Origin: Anaerolineaceae bacterium
GTDB lineage: Bacteria; Chloroflexota; Anaerolineae; Aggregatilineales; Phototrophicaceae
Length of the DNA stretch: 64,000 bases
Direction of reading: 5' to 3'
Assembly (NCBI GenBank): GCA_020634115.1
Contig: JACKCH010000012.1
Span: 496,001 to 560,000 of the forward strand
In this document: positions 25,150 through 34,310 of the stretch, piece by piece
How positions within the stretch are numbered: the first letter of the stretch is position 1
Layout: each line of letters starts with the position of its first letter
Notes under the pieces: model-generated
What the model was told of the DNA's origin: nothing
Database searches by the model: none
What the model saw: only the letters and a program-made list of their open reading frames with translations
Program-made: the position numbers and the translations under genes

Positions 25150-26475
25150 ATGTTTGAAAACCTGAGCGAACGGTTACAAGCAACCTTTGACCGCCTGGGG
25201 CGTGCCGGTAAGTTGACGGAAAAAGACGTTGACACGGTGATGCGCGAGGTGCGTCTGGCGCTGCTTGAGGCGGATGTCGCTCTACCGGTGGTCAAAAACT
25301 TCGTCAAACGGGTGAAGGAACGGGCGATTGGCTCAGAAGTAACCAAGAGTCTGAAACCCGGTCAGCAGGTCGTCAAAATCGTTCATGAGGAACTGATCGA
25401 AACCCTGGGCGAGGCAGGCCGGTTGAGTTTTTCCGGCAGCACCAAGCCGCATGTGATTATGCTCGTTGGGCTGCAAGGGTCGGGTAAAACCACTACCGCC
25501 GCTAAACTAGCCATCCACCTGCGGAAAGATGGTCGCCAACCGTTCCTGATCGCAGCAGACACCTACCGCCCGGCAGCGGTTGACCAGTTAGTAACGCTCG
25601 CCAAGCAGATTAATGTCCCGTACTATGAAGAAGGCACGAGGTCACGCCCGGCGGATATTTGCGCCAACGGGCTGAAAGCCGCCAAAGAAGCGGGCGCAGC
25701 AGTCGCCATTCTGGATACGGCGGGGCGTCTGCAAATTGACGATACGCTGATGACCGAGCTTGAGGACATCAAGCGCCGCACAAACCCAGCGGAAATCCTG
25801 CTGGTGGCGGACTCGATGACTGGGCAGGAAGCGGTACACATCGCAGAAGGTTTTAACCAGCGCGTCGGCATTACCGGGCTGATCCTGACCAAGATTGACG
25901 GTGACGCACGGGGTGGCGCGGCCATTTCCATGCGCGAAGTGACCGGCGTGCCGATCAAGTTCCTGGGAACGGCGGAAAAGCTGGACGGGTTCGAGGTGTT
26001 TCACCCGGATCGTCTGGCGTCACGTATCCTGGGCATGGGCGACGTACTCACGCTGATTGAGAAAGCCGAAGCCGCTTATGACGAGCAGGAGGCGCTGAAG
26101 CTGCAAAAGAAACTGATGGAAAATCAGTTCACATTACAGGACTTCCTGGAACAGCTTCAGAAAATTCGCAAGATGGGGTCGTTCACCCAAATGCTGGGCA
26201 TGATCCCTGGCATGGGTCGCCTCAAGAATGACATTGACGAAGAGGATGTTGAAAGACGCCTCAAACGAGTGGAAGCGATCATTAATTCGATGACCGCCTC
26301 CGAACGGAATAACCCGAAAATCCTCAACGCCAGCCGCCGCCAGCGCATCGCCAGGGGCAGCGGAGTCGAGGTGCGGGATGTCAATGACGTGATTAAGCAG
26401 TTCCGTGACATGCAGAAGATGATGGGGCAGCTCCGCAAAGGGCGAATGCCTCGTATTCCCGGGATGATGCGCTAG
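25150..26475 (+). CDS. ffh: signal recognition particle protein Ffh
   Basis: This 441-residue GTPase directs ribosomes making membrane proteins to the translocon. The N domain (MFENLSERLQATFDRL) is followed by the G domain with GLQGSGKTTTAAKLA, DTYRPAAVDQL, DTAGRLQ, TKIDGDARGGAA and GTAEKLDGFEVFHPDR. The C-terminal M domain (from about 320) is Met-rich with FTQMLGMIPGMGRL and MQKMMGQL, which binds signal peptides and SRP RNA. The SRP RNA gene is not in the window. rpsP follows after 112 nt. Confidence 0.96.
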   Translation: MFENLSERLQATFDRLGRAGKLTEKDVDTVMREVRLALLEADVALPVVKNFVKRVKERAIGSEVTKSLKPGQQVVKIVHEELIETLGEAGRLSFSGSTKPHVIMLVGLQGSGKTTTAAKLAIHLRKDGRQPFLIAADTYRPAAVDQLVTLAKQINVPYYEEGTRSRPADICANGLKAAKEAGAAVAILDTAGRLQIDDTLMTELEDIKRRTNPAEILLVADSMTGQEAVHIAEGFNQRVGITGLILTKIDGDARGGAAISMREVTGVPIKFLGTAEKLDGFEVFHPDRLASRILGMGDVLTLIEKAEAAYDEQEALKLQKKLMENQFTLQDFLEQLQKIRKMGSFTQMLGMIPGMGRLKNDIDEEDVERRLKRVEAIINSMTASERNNPKILNASRRQRIARGSGVEVRDVNDVIKQFRDMQKMMGQLRKGRMPRIPGMMR

Positions 26476-26508
26476 GGAGTCCTATCCAACTACCCTACCG
26501 CAACTGGC

Positions 26509-26527
26509 AAACGCAGTCACGTTTTTT
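26509..26527 (+). terminator. weak terminator-like hairpin between ffh and rpsP
   Basis: AAACG (26509-26513) and CGTTT (26520-26524) form a 5-bp stem with a 6-nt loop running into a six-T run (26522-26527). The stem is short, so partial attenuation is more likely than full termination. A wider ACTGGC/GCCAGT pairing surrounds it. Confidence 0.3.
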
Positions 26528-26587
26528 CGCCAGTGGCTCTCCGTCAATCAAGACGCTTGAGAGCGCGAAGTTAGGAGATACAACACT

Positions 26588-26998
26588 ATGGTTCGTATTC
26601 GTTTGCGTCGTGTGGGTTTGAAGAAGCAGCCCAGCTATCGTATTGTGGTTGCTGACCAGCGGACCGCCCGTGATGGTCGCTTTATCGAGATCATAGGCCA
26701 TCACAACCCGCGTACTCGTCCGTCCACCGACATTGTTAAAGAAGACCGGGCGCTATACTGGCTCAGTGTGGGCGCACAGCCCAGTGATGGCGTGCTACGC
26801 TTGCTGAAACGTACCGGCACCTGGGAACGTTATGAACGGCTCATGAAGGGCGAAGCGATGGAAACCCTGGTCGCTGAAGCTGAAGCTGCTTTCGCTGCTG
26901 CCGAACCGGTCAGCCCCAAGACCCGCTATCCGTCCCCAGGCCCCGGCGAGTCTCGGAAAAAGGCCCGTGAAGCGGCGGCTCTCGCCAAAGAAGAGTAG
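26588..26998 (+). CDS. rpsP: 30S ribosomal protein bS16
   Basis: The 136-residue product starts MVRIRLRRVGLKKQPSYRIV and continues VADQRTARDGRFIEIIGHHNP, the bS16 signature. It helps assemble the small subunit body. The first 85 residues form the usual domain; the tail is an Ala/Glu-rich and basic extension (EAEAAFAAAEPVSPK). A TTAGGAGAT site precedes ATG 26588. Its neighbours ffh, KH protein and rimM are the classic set, here without trmD and rplS. Confidence 0.96.
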   Translation: MVRIRLRRVGLKKQPSYRIVVADQRTARDGRFIEIIGHHNPRTRPSTDIVKEDRALYWLSVGAQPSDGVLRLLKRTGTWERYERLMKGEAMETLVAEAEAAFAAAEPVSPKTRYPSPGPGESRKKAREAAALAKEE

Positions 26999-27000
26999 TC

Positions 27001-27237
27001 ATGTCTGCTTTAGAAGAGTTGGTTGAGTACATCGCTAAAAGCCTGGTAGATGATCCTTCGCAGGTACGGGTGAAACGCCGCCACCAGGGCAGTACGGTTG
27101 TCCTGGAACTGCACGTCGCGCCGGAAGATGCCGGGCGGGTGATTGGCAAAGGGGGACGGGTTGCCAACGCAATTCGTTCTCTGCTGCGGGCGATGCCCAG
27201 TAACCGTGACGACCGCGTTGTACTGAAGATCATCTAA
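27001..27237 (+). CDS. KH domain RNA-binding protein (KhpA-like)
   Basis: This 78-residue protein is one KH domain: LEELVEYIAKSLVDDPSQV then a GxxG loop in VIGKGGRVANAIRSLL. It belongs to the YlqC/KhpA family, always found between rpsP and rimM, which binds RNA and in Gram-positives pairs with KhpB. It begins 2 nt after rpsP and 3 nt before rimM, so expression is coupled. Confidence 0.93.
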   Translation: MSALEELVEYIAKSLVDDPSQVRVKRRHQGSTVVLELHVAPEDAGRVIGKGGRVANAIRSLLRAMPSNRDDRVVLKII

Positions 27238-27240
27238 CCG

Positions 27241-27801
27241 ATGCCAGACCAGTCTGCAAATCGCCGGGGGGCCGAGTCCCCCCGGTATCTCTTAATCGGT
27301 GAAGTGCTGCGCCCGCATGGGATTCGCGGCGAGATACGGATGCGCGTCCTCACTGATTTCCCGGAACGTATCTCCGAACGCGACACCGTGTTCATCAACC
27401 GTACGCTGGATAATCCAGAGCCTACCGCATACACGCTCGAACGCGCCCGCCCTAACCAGGAATACATGTTGCTCAAACTGGAGGGCGTGAATGACCGGGA
27501 TCAGGCCGAACGGCTGCGCGACTCGCTGGTCATGATTGCAATAGAAGATGCTGTCCCCCTGGAAGAAGGCGAATACTTTTTATTCCAACTACACGGCCTG
27601 GAAGTCCGCACCGAAGACGGGCAACCGTTTGGCGTCATTAAAGAAGTGCTGGAAACCGGTGCGAATGATGTTTACGTGGTGAACAGCTTGCAACATGGCG
27701 AAGTCCTCATCCCAGCGATTCCGGAATCCGTCCTCGAAGTCAACATTGACGGCGGGTATGTTCTGGTGCATTTAATGGACGGCCTGCTCCCCGGCACATG
27801 A
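27241..27801 (+). CDS. rimM: ribosome maturation factor RimM
   Basis: The 186-residue product has the RimM N-terminal barrel with GEVLRPHGIRGEIRMRVLTDFPER and the PRC-barrel half with PLEEGEYFLFQLHGLEV, ANDVYVV and GEVLIPAIPESVLEVNID. RimM binds S19 and assists 30S head maturation. It starts 3 nt after the KH gene. The C-terminus ends LMDGLLPGT, matching the family. trmD, the usual next gene, is missing here. Confidence 0.95.
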   Translation: MPDQSANRRGAESPRYLLIGEVLRPHGIRGEIRMRVLTDFPERISERDTVFINRTLDNPEPTAYTLERARPNQEYMLLKLEGVNDRDQAERLRDSLVMIAIEDAVPLEEGEYFLFQLHGLEVRTEDGQPFGVIKEVLETGANDVYVVNSLQHGEVLIPAIPESVLEVNIDGGYVLVHLMDGLLPGT

Positions 27802-27809
27802 AATCCTGC

Positions 27810-27839
27810 TTGACAATCCAAACAGACGCTTGCTATGCT
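27810..27839 (+). promoter_or_regulatory. sigma70-type promoter for dprA
   Basis: A perfect TTGACA (27810-27815) is followed after 18 nt by TATGCT (27834-27839), with TGC directly before the -10 as in extended -10 promoters. Transcription would start near 27846, about 34 nt before the TTG start at 27880. It begins 9 nt after the rimM stop. Confidence 0.65.
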
Positions 27840-27879
27840 GTTTTAACGACGTTCGACCCATGCACAACATCGAGACAGC

Positions 27880-28974
27880 TTGAGCGACACTAAATACTGG
27901 CTTGGTTTCAGCCTTATACACGAAATCGGCCCCAAACGTTTATCCGCATTATTGAACTATTTTGATGGTCTGCCGGACGCCTGGCACGCCAGAGAAACGC
28001 AGCTTGTTCAGGCCGGATTGGAACGGCAAGCTGTGGCGAATCTCTTGCAGGGTCGTGGCAAGCTGGATTTGGATGCAGAGATGGAGCGCATCCACAAGGC
28101 AGGCGCCCGGCTGCTGGCGTTGGCGGACGAGGACTACCCCGCCCTGCTGAAAGAACAACCCGACGCGCCGATTGTCCTGTATGTGCGAGGAACACTGTCA
28201 CCGGCTGACGATCAAGCATTAAGTATCGTCGGCACTCGTCGAGCCACTCCTTATGGCCGGGATGCGGCGCATTATCTTGCCAAACAGCTTGCCGCACAGA
28301 ATGTCACGATTATCAGCGGATTGGCACATGGGATAGATAGCGCAGCACACCGGGGGGCGCTGGATGGTGGCGGACGGACGATTGCTGTTCTTGGCAATGG
28401 TGTTGACCGTATCTACCCGCGCGACCATGCGCGATTCGCCCAGGAAATCAGCAGTCAGGGCGCGATTATCAGTGAGTTTCCGTTAGGGACAGCGCCTGAA
28501 GCACGTAACTTCCCCCGGCGTAACCGGGTCATCAGCGGTATGGCGCTGGGAGTGCTGGTGGTTGAAGCGCCTCATAACAGCGGCGCATTGATAACCGCGT
28601 CCATTGCCGCCGACCAGGGACGCGATGTGTTCGCTGTACCGGGTAACATTTTTAATCCGATGAGCAGCGGGAACAACCGCCTGATCCAAGAAGGCGCCAA
28701 ACTGGTGGGGAGCGTGGATGACATACTGGATGAACTCAAAATCGTCCATACCGCTGTCCAGACCCGTACTGTGACGCGGCGACTGATTCCGAGTAATCCG
28801 ATTGAAGCGGAAATTGCCCAGCATTTAGGCCCAGACCCGCTGCACATTGATGACCTTGTGCGACTGTGCGGACTGCCGGTCGCAGAAGTCAGCAGCACGC
28901 TGACGATTCTGGAGCTAAAAGGGCTGGTACGTAATGTGGGAGCGATGCAATACTGCTTGGCGCAATCCCATTGA
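27880..28974 (+). CDS. dprA: DNA-processing protein DprA
   Basis: The 364-residue product loads RecA on incoming single strands during natural transformation. After a helical N-terminal part (HhH/SAM-like) comes the Rossmann-like core with SIVGTRRATPYG, SGLAHGIDSAAHRGAL, AVLGNGVDRIYP, SEFPLGTAPEARNFPRRNR and ISGMALGVLVVEA. The C-terminus is a winged-helix DprA domain (PLHIDDLVRLCGLPVAEVSSTL). The start is TTG 27880, since the ATG at 27859 is in another frame and hits a stop. Natural competence is suggested but no com genes are in the window. Confidence 0.93.
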   Translation: MSDTKYWLGFSLIHEIGPKRLSALLNYFDGLPDAWHARETQLVQAGLERQAVANLLQGRGKLDLDAEMERIHKAGARLLALADEDYPALLKEQPDAPIVLYVRGTLSPADDQALSIVGTRRATPYGRDAAHYLAKQLAAQNVTIISGLAHGIDSAAHRGALDGGGRTIAVLGNGVDRIYPRDHARFAQEISSQGAIISEFPLGTAPEARNFPRRNRVISGMALGVLVVEAPHNSGALITASIAADQGRDVFAVPGNIFNPMSSGNNRLIQEGAKLVGSVDDILDELKIVHTAVQTRTVTRRLIPSNPIEAEIAQHLGPDPLHIDDLVRLCGLPVAEVSSTLTILELKGLVRNVGAMQYCLAQSH

Positions 28975-29089
28975 ATGCGCGTTACAGCCGGGCGGGCAGC
29001 ACGATCAATTGCAATTTGCTTGAAAGGACACCATCGTACTGTGGGTTGAGTTGGTTCAATTCTCTATTCAGTACAAGGAGCGAGCATTT

Positions 29090-30172
29090 ATGGATCACTA
29101 TTATGCGCTGATTATGGCTGGCGGTGGTGGCACGCGGTTATGGCCGATGAGTCGCCAGGATACACCGAAGCAGCTTCTCCCCCTGATCGACGATGTTTCG
29201 ATGTTTCGTACAACAGTAGACCGGCTGCTCCCCTTGTTCCCATCGGAGCGAATCTATGTCGCAACCGGGCGGAAATATGTGGCCCCCATGCACCAAGACG
29301 CGCCGGAAATCCCGCTGGCGAACTATATCACTGAGCCGTATGGCCGGAACAGCGGCCCGGCAGCCGGGCTGGGCGCAGCAGTTATCCAGAAGCGAGACCC
29401 GGAAGCGGTGATCGCCATCATGACCTCTGACCATCACATCGCTAAAAAGGATATTTTCCGGGGTGTGCTTGAGGCCGCTTATGACCTGGCAACACAGGGG
29501 TATATCACCACACTGGGGATTTCCCCCTCCTACCCGGCAACGGGGTTCGGCTATATCCAGCAGGGCGAGAAACTGGCAACGATCAACAGCTTCGACTGTT
29601 TCAACTCACGCGGATTCACCGAAAAACCCGACCCGGTGACAGCAACGGCGTTTGTGGCCTCCGGTGAATTTTCCTGGAATTCCGGCATGTTCATCTGGCA
29701 GGCATCACGGGCGATGGCCGAATTTGAACGCCAGCAACCGGAGATGTACGCCCAGCTGACTGAACTGGTCAGCACGCTGGATACGGTGGAATACGACGCC
29801 AAGCTGGATGAAACCTGGGCGAAAATCAAGGATATTTCCCTGGACTACGCTGTTATGGAACACGCCGATAAGATCGCGGTGATCCCAGTAGACATTGGCT
29901 GGAATGATGTCGGCAGTTGGGTTGCTCTGTTTGATGTCCTCAAATTAGACCAGTTCGGCAACGGCTTCAAAGGTGGTCAGCCAGAGAAAGTGATTCTGGA
30001 CACAAAAAACACCCTGGTTTATAGTGACAAACTCACGGTGACAATCGGTGTGGAAGATATTATCGTAGTAGAGACACCCGATGCACTGCTCATCTGTAAT
30101 AAAAATCGGGCAGAAAACGTCAAAGAAGTCGTCAATTATCTACTGAAAACCAAGCATTACAAATACCTGTAA
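29090..30172 (+). CDS. mannose-1-phosphate guanylyltransferase
   Basis: This 360-residue nucleotidyltransferase makes GDP-mannose from mannose-1-phosphate and GTP, supplying glycan synthesis. Signatures are MAGGGGTRLWPMSRQDTPKQ near the start, TEPYGRNSGPAAG, SDHHIAKKDIF, GFTEKPDP, WNSGMFIWQ and DIGWNDVGSW. The C-terminal isomerase domain of ManC/AlgA is absent, so this is the single-function form. ATG 29090 follows AAGGAG (29075-29080) by 9 nt. It fits with the many glycosyltransferase genes in the window but is not in an operon with them. Confidence 0.92.
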   Translation: MDHYYALIMAGGGGTRLWPMSRQDTPKQLLPLIDDVSMFRTTVDRLLPLFPSERIYVATGRKYVAPMHQDAPEIPLANYITEPYGRNSGPAAGLGAAVIQKRDPEAVIAIMTSDHHIAKKDIFRGVLEAAYDLATQGYITTLGISPSYPATGFGYIQQGEKLATINSFDCFNSRGFTEKPDPVTATAFVASGEFSWNSGMFIWQASRAMAEFERQQPEMYAQLTELVSTLDTVEYDAKLDETWAKIKDISLDYAVMEHADKIAVIPVDIGWNDVGSWVALFDVLKLDQFGNGFKGGQPEKVILDTKNTLVYSDKLTVTIGVEDIIVVETPDALLICNKNRAENVKEVVNYLLKTKHYKYL

Positions 30173-30279
30173 ACCGGCTTTTGCGGGTGGTCGTTGTGGG
30201 TTGGGATCTTGCGACCCATAAGACTGAATACCGGGAACAGGTAGATGATGACATGGCGGCTGATGATGAAGGGACAGGA

Positions 30280-32694
30280 ATGAGTAATTCATATCAGGCA
30301 TACTGCGTCAAATGCAAAACCAAACGCGAAATCAGCAAGCCAGAAGCGGTCTACACAAAAACTGGCACACCGGGCACACGCGGCGTCTGCCCAGTGTGTG
30401 GCACTACGTTGTTCCGTATGGGCGCAACCGAAGCACACGAGGGGCTGCCCAAACCGGAAGTCACAGTAAAACGCAAGAAGATCGCCAAAGACAAGGCCAA
30501 ACCCAAAAAGAAACAGGCAGTGAAGCAAACCGCGCCGCGCCGTACCAGTAGCAAGCTGGTGATCGTCGAATCTCCGGCCAAAGCCCGCAGTGTGGGCAAT
30601 TTTTTAGGGCGCGGGTACACTGTTCGTGCCTCTAAAGGCCATGTACGGGACCTGCTGGTGACACAGCTTTCGGTGGATGTCGAAAACAACTTCGAGCCGA
30701 AATACCGCGTTCCGAATGACAAACGTGAGGTGGCAAAAGAACTCAAATCTCTGGCTGACCGCGCCAGCGAAATTTACCTGGCAACCGACCCGGATCGTGA
30801 GGGTGAGGCCATTGCCTGGCATCTGATCGCGGCGACGGATATGGACGAAAGCCGGATAAAACGGGTGGTTTTCCATGAAATCACCGAACCCGCAGTGGCG
30901 GAGGCCTTCCGCCATCCCCGCAGTATCAACATGAATCTGGTCAACGCCCAGCAAGCCCGTCGTATCCTTGACCGGCTGGTGGGTTATAACATCACTGAAC
31001 TGCTCTGGCAAAAGGTGCGTAACCAGCTTTCCGCCGGGCGCGTGCAGAGTATCGCCGTGCGCCTGATCGTGGATCGGGAACGGGACATCGAGGTGTTCGT
31101 GCCAGAAGAATACTGGACGCTGGATGCTAACCTGAAAAAACATGCAGCGGACAGTAAGGAAAACAGTCGACCATTTATCGCCCGGCTGGTCAAGATCAGC
31201 AACCAGGATGTGGCCTTTGGCAACGAGGGCGACCTACACCCCCACCTTGAGGTGCTGAAGAAAAGCCGCTACGTGGTTTCCGCCGTTAAACATGGCACAC
31301 GGCAGCGTAAGCCCTCTGCTCCCTTCACGACCAGCACACTTCAGCAGGAAGCATCGCGTCGTCTGGGGTTCAGCGCCAGCCGCACGATGGCTCTCGCCCA
31401 GCAGCTTTACGAAGGGATTGACATCGGCAACGGCGGCCCGGTGGGTTTGATTACCTATATGCGTACTGACAGCACGCAGGTTTCCAAACAGGCTCAAGCC
31501 GAAGCCCGTGAGTTCATTCACCAGCAATTCGGTGAGAAATATCACCCGGCACACCCGCCGCGCTACGCTACGCGCACCAAAGGTGCCCAGGAAGCACATG
31601 AGGCGATCCGTCCGACCAGCGTGATGCGCGAACCGCAAAAACTCGCCGGGCATCTGAGCACACAGCAGATGAAACTGTATACCCTCATCTGGCAGCGGTT
31701 CGTCGCGAGCCAGATGTCCAATGCCGTTTACAACACGCTGCGGGTGGACATCGCCGCCGGGATTGACGAACATGACATGCCGTATGCCTTTCGTGTGTCG
31801 GGCAGCACCATCAAGTTTCAAGGTTTCCTGGCACTCTACGAAGATGCGCGGGACGAAGACGCCACCGTAGATGAGGATGAAGGGCGTATCCTACCGGAAC
31901 TGGCGACAGGTAATCTGCTCGACCTGCTCAAGCTGCTGCCGGAACAGCATTTCACGCAACCGCCGCCGCGCTACACGGAGGCCAGCCTGGTTCGCACACT
32001 GGAAGAATACGGCATTGGGCGGCCCAGCACGTATGCGCCAACGGTAGCAACTATCCAGGATCGGGAGTATATCGAGAAACAGGATAAGCGCCTGATTCCC
32101 ACTGAGACGGGTAAGATCGTGAATAACCTGTTGGTGGAATACTTTCCAGACGTGCTGGACTACCAGTTTACCGCCCGCATGGAAGATGAGTTGGATACGA
32201 TTGCCGAGGGCGACATGGAGTGGCGTCCCATGCTGCAGGAGTTCTACTCGCCTTTCGAGCAAAAACTGGTGAACGCCAGGGAGAATATGCCTCAAGTCCG
32301 GCAGGAAGAGACCATTGGGCGTAACTGCCCTGAATCCGGGCATCCATTGGTGATTCGCTACGGGCGTTTTGGCAAGTTCATCGGCTGTTCCAATTATCCT
32401 GAATGTCGCTACACCGAACCCTGGCTGGAACGGGTTGGAGTCGCCTGCCCGGTCTGTGGCAAAGAGCATGGTGGCGAACTCATTATCCGCAAAACGCGCA
32501 AAGGACGCACATTTTACGGCTGTACACGTTACCCAGAGTGTGATTTCACCAGTTGGAAACGTCCACTCCCGCAGCCATGTCCAAACTGTGGTGGAATGCT
32601 GGTTGAGAACAGCAAATCCATAGCACAATGTACGGTCTGTGAAAACACCTACCGTATCAATGAGCTGCCGGAAATGAACACTGAACCGGCGTAA
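30280..32694 (+). CDS. topA: DNA topoisomerase I with N-terminal zinc ribbon
   Basis: The 804-residue type IA enzyme relaxes negative supercoils. An N-terminal zinc ribbon of the DUF5679 kind has Cys9, Cys12, Cys37 and Cys40 (YCVKCK and CPVCG). A Lys-rich linker leads to the Toprim domain from about 92 (KLVIVESPAKA, ATDPDREGEA). The catalytic Tyr393 is in ITYMRTDST. Three C-terminal zinc ribbons follow (FIGCSNYPECRYTEP, YGCTRYPECDF, PCPNCGG and CTVCENTY). The ATG at 30280 places DUF5679 at the start; ATG 30253 or TTG 30181 are possible longer starts without family support. Confidence 0.93.
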   Translation: MSNSYQAYCVKCKTKREISKPEAVYTKTGTPGTRGVCPVCGTTLFRMGATEAHEGLPKPEVTVKRKKIAKDKAKPKKKQAVKQTAPRRTSSKLVIVESPAKARSVGNFLGRGYTVRASKGHVRDLLVTQLSVDVENNFEPKYRVPNDKREVAKELKSLADRASEIYLATDPDREGEAIAWHLIAATDMDESRIKRVVFHEITEPAVAEAFRHPRSINMNLVNAQQARRILDRLVGYNITELLWQKVRNQLSAGRVQSIAVRLIVDRERDIEVFVPEEYWTLDANLKKHAADSKENSRPFIARLVKISNQDVAFGNEGDLHPHLEVLKKSRYVVSAVKHGTRQRKPSAPFTTSTLQQEASRRLGFSASRTMALAQQLYEGIDIGNGGPVGLITYMRTDSTQVSKQAQAEAREFIHQQFGEKYHPAHPPRYATRTKGAQEAHEAIRPTSVMREPQKLAGHLSTQQMKLYTLIWQRFVASQMSNAVYNTLRVDIAAGIDEHDMPYAFRVSGSTIKFQGFLALYEDARDEDATVDEDEGRILPELATGNLLDLLKLLPEQHFTQPPPRYTEASLVRTLEEYGIGRPSTYAPTVATIQDREYIEKQDKRLIPTETGKIVNNLLVEYFPDVLDYQFTARMEDELDTIAEGDMEWRPMLQEFYSPFEQKLVNARENMPQVRQEETIGRNCPESGHPLVIRYGRFGKFIGCSNYPECRYTEPWLERVGVACPVCGKEHGGELIIRKTRKGRTFYGCTRYPECDFTSWKRPLPQPCPNCGGMLVENSKSIAQCTVCENTYRINELPEMNTEPA

Positions 32695-32718
32695 CCATTC
32701 CGGTACCTAAAAATCATT

Positions 32719-32748
32719 AGGCAGGGGACGTTGAAGCGCCCCCTGCCT
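32719..32748 (+). terminator. terminator-like hairpin after topA
   Basis: AGGCAGGGG (32719-32727) and CCCCTGCCT (32740-32748) form a perfect 9-bp stem 24 nt after the topA stop; the 12-nt loop can pair further (CG/CG). There is no T-tract, so it may be a factor-assisted terminator or an mRNA-end stabiliser. Confidence 0.5.
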
Positions 32749-32781
32749 CAGCCCCAAGTTCACAAATCACAATAATTGTTT

Positions 32782-32811
32782 TTGGGCATTACCACAAAAA
32801 CATAGTATATT
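32782..32811 (+). promoter_or_regulatory. candidate promoter of the Pro/Ala-rich membrane protein gene
   Basis: TTGGGC (32782-32787), an 18-nt spacer and TATATT (32806-32811) lie in an AT-rich stretch about 95 nt before ATG 32907. The -10 is good and the -35 only partly fits. Confidence 0.4.
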
Positions 32812-32906
32812 AGTCTCAGTTAGTGGGTTCATATGTTCCAAACACACGATTCTTTGTACAATAAACATGTTATTTCTTGCGATCAACAGGAAAGGCAGTG
32901 GCATTC

Positions 32907-34247
32907 ATGATTGGCAAAATCCGAGACACATTGATCGGCTTATGGCCGGTGCTAAAAGGAAATATTCCTAAACGAGGCACAGTTATTGTTGGTGTAATTG
33001 CCTTTCTGATCGGTCTGGTGTGGTCGTATGCCATCCAACCAACCGTGTTTTATGACGCTGACCCCAGCAGCCTGCAACAAAGCTGGCAGGATGAATGGGT
33101 TCGTCTAGTCGCCGACCGCTACGCGGCGGTAACCAGCAACAGCGTCCCGAGCGCAGATTTTGAGGCACAAATCGTGCGGTTGTTGCGAGCAGTGGATAAT
33201 CCGCTCGGTATTGTGCGCGGAATCAACCGATTGGAACTGGAGCCGTTGGCGATGCAGGCGCAGGAAAATGCTGCAATTGCCCCTGCCCCAAGCCTGATTG
33301 GGGGTATTCTTCCCTTTATTGTGGGTCCGATTGTCTTTGTCGTGGTTTTTGTGGTCGGGTCGTTACTGTACGGGTTCTACATCAATCCCCTGGTGGTCGA
33401 ACCCATCCGTAAACGCTTTCGCCCGAAATCGGCGGAAGATCAGAAAGTACGGGCTGAGCTGGACGCCATCCACGCCGCCCGCGACATGCAAAAGAAACTG
33501 AAAGAGGAAGCGGCAACCGCCCCCGCCTCCAGCGACTTCGGCCCACCGGTTGCGCGGCACGTCTCAATTTATTTCCCTGGGCGCTCATATGATGACTCGT
33601 TCAGCATTGAGGACGAGGCAAAAGATGACGAGTTCCTGGGTGAATGCGGCGCGGTGATTTCCGAAACCATTGGGGATGACAAGGTGACTGCGGTCGAAGT
33701 TTGGTTATTCGACAAAGAAGATTTCGTCCGCACGCTGACCGGCGTCTTCGTCTCGGATCAGGCGAACAATGATCCGGCCCTGCGGTCTAAATTAGAGCCA
33801 AAAGGTCAACTGGTCGCTGCCAAACCGGGCGCTGTGATTACACTTGAGACCAACGCACTGCGGATGCAAGCGCGTATCGTGGATATGGGCTATGGTGCGG
33901 ATGCCCAGCTACCGCCCAACAGCTACTTCGATAAAATGACCATTGAGCTGCAAGCCTGGCGTAAAGATGGCACCAGCGTTGGGGCCGCTATGCCTGCCGC
34001 TGTACCAGCGGCTGTACCCGCAGCAGCGCCGTCAGTTCCGGCCTTCCCGCCGACTATGCCGCCCGCAGCAGCGCCGACTATGCCACCGCCTGCAACCACG
34101 CCACCGGCTTACAGCCCACCGCCCACCCAGGCACAGCCCAGACCGCTAACTCCCCCGCCGCTGCAATATCCACCCCCGGCCACAGCGCCGAAAACGGATG
34201 ATGATCCATTTGGTGGCACAGGCGACTTTACGCCCATTGGTAGCTAA
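32907..34247 (+). CDS. membrane protein of unknown function with Pro/Ala-rich tail
   Basis: I do not recognise this 446-residue protein. It has two membrane segments, at about 22-41 and 133-158, enclosing a roughly 90-residue extracytoplasmic loop. A charged cytoplasmic helix follows (RKRFRPKSAEDQKVRAELDA). A soluble beta-rich domain at about 208-350 includes FDKEDFVRTLTGVFVSD and ends in TIELQAWRKDG. The last 80 residues are very rich in Pro and Ala (VPAAVPAAAPS and PPPATTPP). Downstream is a strong bidirectional terminator. A start at GTG 32898 is possible. Confidence 0.8.
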   Translation: MIGKIRDTLIGLWPVLKGNIPKRGTVIVGVIAFLIGLVWSYAIQPTVFYDADPSSLQQSWQDEWVRLVADRYAAVTSNSVPSADFEAQIVRLLRAVDNPLGIVRGINRLELEPLAMQAQENAAIAPAPSLIGGILPFIVGPIVFVVVFVVGSLLYGFYINPLVVEPIRKRFRPKSAEDQKVRAELDAIHAARDMQKKLKEEAATAPASSDFGPPVARHVSIYFPGRSYDDSFSIEDEAKDDEFLGECGAVISETIGDDKVTAVEVWLFDKEDFVRTLTGVFVSDQANNDPALRSKLEPKGQLVAAKPGAVITLETNALRMQARIVDMGYGADAQLPPNSYFDKMTIELQAWRKDGTSVGAAMPAAVPAAVPAAAPSVPAFPPTMPPAAAPTMPPPATTPPAYSPPPTQAQPRPLTPPPLQYPPPATAPKTDDDPFGGTGDFTPIGS

Positions 34248-34259
34248 CGTTAGAATCAA

Positions 34260-34286
34260 AAAAGTACCCCGGTATGGGGTACTTTT
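34260..34286. terminator. bidirectional intrinsic terminator
   Basis: AAAAGTACCCC (34260-34270) and GGGGTACTTTT (34276-34286) form a perfect 11-bp stem with loop GGTAT, giving T-runs on both strands. It lies between the convergent Pro/Ala-rich protein gene and greA and should end both transcripts. Confidence 0.85.
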
Positions 34287-34310
34287 CAATTTCCGTCAAC
34301 AGTGCTTCGG

